Assembly (NCBI GenBank): GCA_035542155.1
Contig: DATKLX010000145.1
Coordinates: 1 to 19,236 of the forward strand
DNA: 19,236 nucleotides
Direction: 5' to 3'
Source of the DNA: DATKLX01 sp035542155
GTDB taxonomy: Bacteria; Chloroflexota; Anaerolineae; Anaerolineales; Anaerolineaceae
Shown: in pieces, positions 10,101 to 16,500 of the stretch
How positions within the stretch are numbered: position 1 is the first letter of the stretch
How the letters are laid out: every line of letters starts with the position of its first letter
Made by a program: the position numbers and the translations under genes
The notes under the pieces: model-generated
Databases searched by the model: none
What the model saw: only the letters and a program-made list of their open reading frames with translations
What the model was told of the DNA's origin: nothing

Positions 10101-10561
10101 AGCGGTAAGGACCATCCATCCAGGAGAATATGGTGATGCGTCCAAACCAGCACGTGCTCGGTTGTGGCCAGGCGGAACACCGCCAGGTGAAACAGGGGAG
10201 GTTTGGCAAGATCAAAAGCCTGTTCTCGATCTACCCGGAGATAATCATTCAGACATGCCTGAACGTCGCGGCCAGGTTCCCCGGACCAGTCCTCGTAATG
10301 GAACGGGATCCAGATCTGCCGTTGAACTACCTGCACGGGCTGTTCAATGCCGCGCCAGACGAAAGAAGTGCGAAAAATGGAATGGCGCTCAGCGACCTGT
10401 TGCCAGGCACCTTCGAACGCGACCAGGTTCAGTTCTCCCTCGAGACTGCAGGTTATTTGCTCGAGATAATCCCGAGAATCAGGATCGTACAGGCTGTGAA
10501 AAAGCATACCCTGCTGCATGGGAGAAAGTGGATAGATTGCTTCGATATCGGAGCTGTTCAT
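4136..10561 (-). CDS. NRPS-C, bimodular peptide synthetase C(D-L)-A-PCP-C-A-PCP
   Basis: Cytosolic two-module synthetase of 2141 aa. Domains by residue: D-L type condensation domain 1-440, starting IYPLSPMQQGMLFHSLYD, with HHILLDG at 143-149; A1 465-955 with A10 lysine 943; PCP1 968-1040 with MGGHS, Ser1001; L-L condensation domain 1060-1498 with HHIISDG at 1194-1200; A2 1520-2012, phenylalanine-like pocket, lysine 2002; PCP2 2027-2098 with LGGHS, Ser2060; helical tail 2110-2141. No epimerase or thioesterase is present. The start is ATG 10561: it has a purine-rich site upstream, and MNSSDIEAIYPLSPMQ matches the short acceptor sequence usual for such enzymes; the frame is open to TTG 10597, which is less likely. 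The stop is TGA 4138-4136, inside the ribosome binding site of NRPS-D. It receives a D-ended peptide from NRPS-B and adds two residues. Confidence 0.97.
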   Translation of the reverse strand: MNSSDIEAIYPLSPMQQGMLFHSLYDPDSRDYLEQITCSLEGELNLVAFEGAWQQVAERHSIFRTSFVWRGIEQPVQVVQRQIWIPFHYEDWSGEPGRDVQACLNDYLRVDREQAFDLAKPPLFHLAVFRLATTEHVLVWTHHHILLDGWSLPLVVQEVIARYEAYQKGAPLQLPSIRPYRDFINWLKKQDLSQAEAYWRKTLNSLDAPTPLGFPEPSPITRMGADWRELESALPVETWLALQKFVQKNGLTTSAVIQAAWAYLLYRYTREEDILFGLTVSGRPASLSGSETMIGLMINTLPVRIQISPQMPILQWLKEIQWILARQSQYEYTPLVKIQEWSQIPSGTPLFHSIVVFENYPVQAEVENRTGLKFKDIRSLAHTNYPVTLVASARQNLILKLAYDAGRIDPGAAQRTLGHLGVILQQMIADPNAPIRSISLLTPEEHKQIVIEWNRNQNQTIPNYCAHQVFEAQVDQAPDAPALEMGGQLLTYTQLDRRANQLAHRLQQHGFGPESLAAVLLDRSFELIISLLAVQKAGGAFLPIDPGYPADRIAYMLEDSGASILITQAGLFQMPGLTIIDPYQPEIGYLPETRAEAKVGPQNLAYVIYTSGSTGKPKGTLLEHKGLVNLIHTQVPDFQIQPGKRVLQFASTGFDAAVAEIYHTLCGGGTLVLAPRDVLVNLPDLVSLLKSQHITTITLPPSLLALLPYEELPGLTTVISAGEACPPEIAARWLQGRTFINAYGPTETTVEAAIYQVEGDPGKYSSVPIGRPIPNTQMYVLDPDLHPLPVGIPGELHVAGVSLARGYLNQPGLTAEKFIRDPFSSDPGSRMYKTGDLVRYLPDRQLEFLGRIDQQVKLRGFRIELGEIENILVRLPGLRNAAVIVREDNPGEQRLVAYLVSTDADHPVPITELRSFLAQNLPDYMHPAAFIYLDQLPLTPNGKVNRKALPVPDQASYADSKTPFQAPRSPTEEILSEIWERLLGISPVGSTMNFFEMGGHSLLATQLASRIREAFDVEIPLKIIFENPVLSGLAAQVDRRRGSSAIKTFPPIQPVPRGVNPLPLSYSQQRLWFLDQLEPGNSFYNLPTAVRLKGWLDRQSLQKSFDEIIRRHEALRTNFQRMDGKPVQVISPPFYVEIPLMDLRDLAPEAREDAALQHAQAVAQQPFSLTAGPLIRVVLYQLEEDEFILLFVLHHIISDGWSMDILLKELTILYESFHNGLPSPLQDLTLQYADYAAWQQDWLKDRVIEDQMAYWKGQLADLSPILELPTDRPRPSIQSYRGAIQELSLPKELVSQMKAVCQKEGVTVYMLLLAVYQVLMARYTGQDDIAIGTALANRTHAEIEPLVGFFVNTLVLRGKISSETTFRAYLRQVRDTCLGAYANQDLPFEMLVDALQPERSLSHSPLFQVAFNMQSVPVDRYSLPDLEMEPLIIHNNGTSFDLFLNIGETESGLVAVMEYNLDIFHETTIQRLLRHFESLLTAALTNPNQPVHHLPLLTAEERSQMLVEWNATSRPFRDDLCAHQVFEDQVRRHPEEPALILGDQQMSYRQVDEKADHLAAYLRDLGVGPETLVGIFTERSFDSVCALLGVLKAGGAFLPLDPTYPRGRLAFMLEDSRSSILLTQAHLAELIPSTTARVVSLEEVWNAQSLHLAQAPEAAAGPDSLAYVIFTSGSTGKPKGAMLHHRGLCNLIEFQQRIFDVCPGQRILQFSSSSFDASVWETFMALGNGATLVLSKQEILASPQDIYRLLQSQRVTHATLPPSVLQVLPSESLPDLRVLVAAGEACPVELVARWAPERNFFNAYGPTETTVCASIERCNDGDSRPPSIGHPISNTQLYILDPYLEPVPIGVPGELYIGGVCVGRGYLNRPDLTAEKFVRDPFRSDPEARLYRTGDRARYRADGKIEFLERMDTQVKIRGFRIELGEIEAILTQHPGISQALVTAFAVDGGEKRLVAYLIPSDPAQKPATADLRAGIRAQLPEYMLPGHFIFLDAFPLTPSGKIDRKRLPSPSAAAKLEPKARGVEPATPTEKALLEMTEELLQTKGASIDESFFDLGGHSLLATQLITRIQEKFQVELSLRTLFEHSTLRELADCIDARRASVPVSPASQNDPLLEALKAVQEMTPEQIAEYINRPASSKQ
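4139..4234 (-). other. C-terminal helical docking tail of NRPS-C
   Basis: After the PCP a short linker leads to DPLLEALKAVQEMTPEQIAE, a likely amphipathic helix, then the end. It is unlike the acidic tail of NRPS-A and the COM-like tail of NRPS-B. Its partner should be the first 35 residues of NRPS-D. Inference from position and composition. Confidence 0.45.
4268..4483 (-). other. PCP of module C2
   Basis: ESFFDLGGHSLLATQLITR with Ser2060 as the phosphopantetheine site. The GGHS form and the absence of an E domain imply that the phenylalanine-like residue stays L. Confidence 0.92.
4526..6004 (-). other. Adenylation domain C-A2, phenylalanine-like
   Basis: Pocket residues by GrsA alignment are D1716, A1717, W1720, T1759, V1780, A1782, A1803, V1811, C1812, K2002. 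D-A-W-T-V-A-A-V-C-K is the phenylalanine code family of GrsA (D-A-W-T-I-A-A-I-C-K), so Phe or a close aromatic residue is the likely substrate. A8 has FLERMD where LGR(I/M)D is usual. Confidence 0.88.
6068..7384 (-). other. Condensation domain C-C2 (L-L type)
   Basis: It begins LPLSYSQQRLWFLDQLEPGN, and HHIISDGWS is at 1194-1202. It joins the C1-extended chain to the phenylalanine-like residue of C2. The upstream module has no E domain, in agreement with the class. Confidence 0.9.
7442..7660 (-). other. PCP of module C1
   Basis: NFFEMGGHSLLATQL with Ser1001 as the phosphopantetheine site; Met replaces the usual Leu before GGHS, a conservative change. Preceded by the SPTEEILSEIWERLLG helix. 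Confidence 0.92.
7697..9169 (-). other. Adenylation domain C-A1, substrate unresolved
   Basis: Pocket residues by GrsA alignment are D655, A656, A659, T698, I719, A721, A742, V750, E751, K943. The core T-I-A-A-V resembles Phe/Tyr codes, while Glu at the 331 position is unusual for those and recalls some arginine-type pockets. All core motifs (YTSGSTGKPKG, NAYGPTETT, YKTGDL, NGKVNRK) are intact, so activity is expected. Confidence 0.85.
9242..10561 (-). other. Condensation domain C-C1 (D-L type) with COM-like acceptor start
   Basis: IYPLSPMQQGMLFH and HHILLDGWSLPL differ from the LPLSxxQQRLWF and HHIxSDGWS forms of the other condensation domains here and match the D-L class, which condenses a D-donor with an L-acceptor. 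It comes right after an epimerase in the preceding protein. No extra N-terminal histidine motif of dual C/E domains is seen. Residues 1-15 are the likely COM acceptor. Confidence 0.88.
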
Positions 10562-10567
10562 GCTGTG

Positions 10568-10577
10568 CCTTTTCCCT
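10568..10577 (-). promoter_or_regulatory. Purine-rich ribosome binding site for NRPS-C
   Basis: AGGGAAAAGG ends 6 nt before the ATG at 10561 and lies wholly in the 19 nt gap after the NRPS-B stop. It favours ATG 10561 over the in-frame TTG at 10597, which would overlap NRPS-B. Confidence 0.6.
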
Positions 10578-10580
10578 GGC

Positions 10581-13500
10581 TCATACTGTACCGCCAACTT
10601 CCCGAAGGATGCTTTCCAACTCCTCCTGGCTCAAATCGACATCCTGGAAATCCTCTGGAGTCAGAGCGGTCGCCCGGGAGGTGTTGCGAAGAAGATCCAA
10701 TAAAGAATAGTAACAATCGCTGCTAAAGCGGGCGATCGTCTCGGCTAAGAATTGACCACGTGAATAGGAAAAATTGATCCGCAGCGAATTGGAAACTACG
10801 GCGGCAGTCACGATCAGCGGACAAACGCGCTCCACGGCTGGAGAATGCTCTGGCCCTGGATTCTCCTGGGCCAAAGCAAAGGTTGGGTCTTCATACTTTG
10901 TGTCCTTTATGTCTATCTGCCCCAGGTAATTAAAGGAGAATTGCGGATGATAGATCTGCCCGAGGCGCTCCCGAACCGCAGGATCTGGATGGAAATTACG
11001 GAGAAGACCGTACGATAATCCCTGAACCGGGAGCTCGTGGAAATAATGCTTGAAAGACAGTAGAATTTGGTCCAACGAAGGGCTGGAACGCAGGTCTAGA
11101 AGCATGGGAAAGAGAGAGGTGAACCAGCCGACCGTCCGGGAAATATCGATGTCCGCGGCGATATCTTCCCGCCCGTGACCTTCCATTTCTACTTGATAAC
11201 AGCCGGGACCGGCCCAGGATTGCAAAGCCCTGGCGAGGGCCGTGAGGAGGAGCAAGCGCGGCTCAGCATGGTATGCCCCGGGCGCATCCCGCAGAAAAAG
11301 GTGAGTATCCTCGGGAGCCAGGGAGATCGAGATGGTGGCTCCATCGGCTTCAAAATTGGAACCTTGCGGAAAGTCGAATGGAAGTGAATTCGCGGGGAAG
11401 CTGGCAAGTTGCTGCCAGAAGGGGAGCGATCCAAGTATTGCTTCCTGGGCAGCGAAGTCCGGTAGCCGCGATGACCAGCGCTGGAAAGAGGTGGTTTTGG
11501 CAGGGAGCAGGATGGCCTGACCGGCAGAAATTTGGACCAGGCAGGTAAAGAGGTCCTCGAGGAGGATCTGCCAGGATACCGTATCAATCACGAGATGGTG
11601 AGCGCAGAGTAAAATCCGGCCACCCTGTTCATTGCCGAGCCAGAAAAATGCGATCCGGAACAGCGGGCCCGTAGAAAGCTGGAAAGAAGCCTGGCAGCGC
11701 TGAAGCGATAGATCCAACAGGTGCTGCCGGGTTTCAGGATCGAGCGGTGAGAAGTCTTCGTAAACGATAGGCGCCGCGTCCAAATCGGCAGGAAGACTGG
11801 CTTCCCAGGTCCCGTCCGGCGCCAGGTTGAAGATCGTCCGCAGGGCGTCGTGGTGATCCAGCAGCGCCTGGGCGGCCCGCGAGAGCGCTTTCGGATCGAG
11901 CGGGTGATCCACTTTCAGCAGGACCGACTGGTTCCAGTGGTGAGGATCGGCCATCTGCTGGTCAAAGAACCAGCGCTGGACCGGGCTCAATGGCACCGGG
12001 CCAGAGACCGTCCCCTGTTCGGCTTCAACGAGGGGAGAGGTAGAAATCGCATGCGCCAGAGAAGCGATGGTGGGGTATTCAAACAACAACCGCGGCGAGA
12101 GGTGCAGCCCAACCTGCCGGGCGCGAGCGACTACCTGGATCGATAAAATCGAATCCCCCCCAAGCTCGAAGAAATTATCGTGAATACCGATCTGGTCCAG
12201 CCCCAATACCTGTTTCCAGACGGTGACGAGCGCGGCTTCTTCGGGCGATGTAGCTTCCGCGAGAGGCACGTTCAGTGCGGGGCGAGTGCTCACTGCACTG
12301 GGCAAAGCCTTGCGGTCGAGTTTCCCTGTGGGAGTGAGGGGCAGCGCGGGAAGGAAATGGAAAGCTGCGGGGATCATATAATCCGGAAGGCGCGCCTTCA
12401 GAAATTCGCGCAGATCGGCTGGGGTCGGATTGGAGCCGTCGAGTATGACGATGTAGGCGGCTAACCTGCGCAGGCCGGGAGCATCTTCATAAGGGAGGAC
12501 AGCAGCCTCGGCGACGTCCGGGTACTGGAGTAGAGCGGCCACGATCTCCCCTGGCTCGACCCGGAAACCGCGGATTTTTACCTGGTCGTCCTGGCGCCCG
12601 GTATATTCGACGTTGCCATCCGGGAGCCAGCGGGCCAGGTCGCCGGTGCGGAACATGCGCCCACCCGGCGTTGAGCTGAACGGGTCAGCCAGGAATTTTT
12701 CGGCGTTCAATTCGGGGCGATTGAGATATCCCCTGGCAACCCCGACTCCGCCGATATACAGCTCGCCGGTCACTCCGACCGGTACTGGCTTGAGCAGCGG
12801 ATCGAGAATGTACAATGCGATGTTGGGTAGAGGGCGCCCAATCGGCAACGAGTGAACAGGTCGCCGGGTAACATTTGCCTCAGGAATATAAAAGGAAGCG
12901 ATGATTGTTCCCTCGGTAGGCCCGTAGGTGTTCATCCAGAGTGGGTAGGTCCCAACGGACCCTTCCCAGGCCGCCAGCTTTTCTGGATACGCCTTCTCGC
13001 CCCCCACGATCACCAGCCGCAGGCAGGCGGGTAATGGGTGATGGGTCGTTCCCATCTCTGAAACCCATTCGTGCCAGTAGGCGGTGGGCAGATCCAGCAC
13101 CGTGATCCCGTAGGTGGCCACCCAATCGAGTAAATCGTTCGTCGCAGGTAGCTCTCCGGCCGGGCGCAGGATAATGCTGGCGCCGCTGATCCAGGCAGGA
13201 AATATCTCTTCTAACGCCGTGTCAAAATTCAGGGTAGAGAATTGCAGCACACGGTCGGCCGGCGTCAGGGAAAACAGGCGTGCGGCAGACAGGTTGTGGT
13301 TGACCAGCGATCGCTGGGACACCAACACTCCCTTCGGCACCCCGGTTGAGCCCGATGTATATTGGACGTAGGCCAGGTTTTCCGGGCCTGCCAGCGGTTC
13401 GAGATCTGTATCATTTTCCCCGGCAATGCTCTCCCAATCGGTATCGAGGCAATGAACAGAGCAGGTCGCATCTGAAAATATTCCTATAAATTTCTCGCAG

Positions 13501-16500
13501 GTCAGGATCAGCGCGGCCGAGGTTTCGGATAGCATGAAGGCCAGCCTCTCCTGCGGGTAGTTCCAGTCCAAGGGGAGGAACGCCGCGCCGGACTTGAGTA
13601 TGCCCAGGAGGGCAACGCTCATCACCAGCGACCGGTCCAGGCACAGACCAACGATACTTTCTGGTCCAATCCCAGCCCCGCGCAAGCGGCGGGCAAGCTG
13701 GTTGGCGCGACGGTTCAAATCCTGGTAGGAAAACGAAGAACCTTCCGCGATCGAGAATACGGCTGGCGCCTCTGGGGTGCGGGCTACCTGAGCCTCAAAC
13801 AGTTGGTGTACCGTGAGATTCAGGAGAGGCGTATCCCAGCGTGTTTGGTTCCATTCATTGAGGATCATTTGCTCTTCTTCCGCTGAGAGCAGGTTCAGGC
13901 GCGTGATCGCGGTCTCTGGTTCGGAAAGTGCGTGTTCCAGCAACCTCAGGTAATGGGCGACTATTCCCTCGATGAAGGATGGATCGAACAAATCCGTGTT
14001 ATATTCAAAATTTCCCTGCAGGCCAGAAGGAGTTTCCTCAACTGCCAGGGACAGATCGAACATGGCGATCCCCGGGTCAAGGTCCATCCACTCCAGTTTC
14101 ACTCCCGGGAGTTCCAGCTCGGCCCGGTTGTTATTCTGCAAAACAAACATCACCTGAAAGATCGGGTTATAGCTAAGGCTGCGCTCGATCTGAAGCGTGT
14201 CGAGCAGCTTCTCAAATGGCATCTCCTGATGGGCGTAGGCGCCCAGGCAGATCTCGCGAACACGGTGGATGAGCTCCCGGAATGTTGGCTGCCCTTTAAG
14301 ATCGGCTCGCAATGCCAGGGTATTCACAAACAACCCTACCAACCCTTCCACCTCGGACCGGTTCCGGTTGGCTACCGGAGTGCCGATGCAGAAATCATCC
14401 TGAGCAGAGTACCGGTAGAGCAAGGTCTCAAAACCAGCCAGCAGAGCCATAAACAGGGTGGCGCCTTCTCTCTGGGCAAACGAGCGCAGCAGCCTGGTCA
14501 GCGGCTCGGGGAAGGTGAATTTCAAATTTGCACCTGCGCTGGTCTGAACCGGGGGTCGCGGACGAGAAGTGGGCAGTTCCAACAAATGCGGAATGCCCGC
14601 GAGTTGCTGTTTCCAATATCCAGCGATTTTTTCCAGGCGGCTTCCCTGCAGCCATTCACGCTGCCAGACAGCATAATCCACGTATTGGATCGGCAGGTCT
14701 GGAGGATTTTGCTCCTGGCCAGAAACCTGCTGGGTATAAAATGACTTCAGGTCTTGGACCAGGACGTTATTAGACCAGCCATCGGAAACGATGTGATGCA
14801 TCGCGAACAGGGCGATGTGTTCTTCCGCCGCGATCTGGAGCAGGGTAACCCGCAACAGGGGCGCCTGAGTCAAATCGAAGGGAATGAATGGCTCGGTCTT
14901 GATCCGACGCTCGATGGCCTCCTGGCGTAGTTGATCCGGTACGCCAGAGAGATCGACGAGCTCGAACGGCAGCCTGGCTTCTTCAGCGATGACCTGGACC
15001 GCTCTCCCATCAACGGTCTGGAAGCTTGTCCGCAGGATTTCGTGGCGTTGGACGATCCGCTCCAGGCTGGCCTGGAATCTAGGGACGTCCAGTTCTCCCG
15101 TGATCCGCAACGCTGAAAACAGGTTATAGGAAGGGTTATCCGGTTCCAGGTGGTTGAGGAACCACAGCCTTTGCTGGGCAAACGAGAGCGGCAGCTCGAT
15201 TCGCCGGTCTAAGTGCTGGATGGGAGCGGCGTCGGTTCTCAGGCTCTCATCTTGAAGAGCTATGTCAATTTTTTGCGCAAAATCCGTGAGGATAGGGGCC
15301 TCGAACAAAGCCCGGATGGGCAGGTCAATTTGGAATGCGTCCCGGACGCGAGTGATCACCTGTGAAGCCAGCAGGGAATGCCCGCCTAACTCAAAGAAGT
15401 TGGAGAAAGCCCCAATCGAGCCCTGTATCCCAAGGATGCGCCCCCAAATCCCGGAAAGAATTTCTTCCGTGGGTGTTCGCGGCGGGCAGTTTTGACTCTC
15501 TTCCAGGAGGTTGGACCAGGCCGGTGCGGGCAGCCGGCCGCGGTCGATCTTTCCACTGGCTGTGAGGGGCATGGAGTCCAGGAAGATGTATCCACTCGGG
15601 ATCATATAATCCGGCAGCGTCTGCTTGAGGAAGCTTCGCAGTTCTGCGGAAGTTGGTTGGGGATAAGATTCTTCCGGGATCAGGTAAGCGATCAGTCGTT
15701 TATCGCCGGGGATATCTTCGCGGGCCAGAACCGCGGCCTGGCGGATCCCCGGTTGCAACTCGAGCTGGCTCTCAATCTCGCCGAGCTCGATCCGGTAACC
15801 ACGAATTTTGACTTGATGGTCGATGCGTCCAATATACTCGATGCAGCCGTCCCGCCGCTGTCTGACGAAATCCCCTGAAGCGTACATGCGTGCGCCTGAA
15901 ACTTCACTGAAAGGGTCAAGGAGGAACTTCTCCTGGGTGAGCTCGGGTCGCCGGAGGTAGCCGCGCGCCACTCCCAGCCCACCAATCCAGAGCTCTCCGG
16001 GAATGCCCACGGGAACCGGTTGCCGGTGAGGGTCGAGAACGTAGAGCCTCGTGTTGGAAATTGGCCGGCCAATGGGCGGCGCCCCTGACTCCTCCGGGTT
16101 GCACAGCATCAAACTGGCTACAACAGTGGTCTCCGTTGGGCCATATGCGTTGATGAAACGCCTGCCAGCCCCCCACCGGCGAACGACTTCCGCCGGGCAG
16201 GCTTCTCCCCCGGCGATCAGGGTGGTTAACCGGGGAAGTGGAGTGACTGGCAGAACCGCCAGCAGGGATGGCGGAAGTGAGACCAAGTTGACCTCCTGGT
16301 CAGCGAGCAGCGCAATCAGACCCTGCGTGGAGGCCACTACATCCTGTGGGGCGAGAACCAGCGTCCCCCCGCAGCTCAGCATGGTGAAGATCTCCAAAAC
16401 CGAGGCGTCGAAAGTGAACGATGCAAACTGCAGCATGCGGGTGCCGGGTTTCGCCTGGAGCACTTCGAGCTGCGGAAGAACCAGGTTGACCACTCCGCGA

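Noticed and set aside
9242..10561. First condensation domain of NRPS-C as a dual epimerisation/condensation domain
   Set aside because: The extra N-terminal histidine motif of dual domains is not seen, and a full E domain directly precedes it, so a D-L condensation domain is the simpler reading.
10033..10726. Two overlapping plus-strand frames of 225 and 198 codons across the NRPS-B/NRPS-C junction
   Set aside because: They run antisense to the start of NRPS-C and the end of NRPS-B, both well supported by motifs, and have no domain of their own.
13932..14744. Plus-strand open frame of 270 codons
   Set aside because: It is antisense to condensation domain B-C2. The translation is rich in Gln, Gly and His with no recognisable domain, as expected for the complement of NRPS coding sequence.
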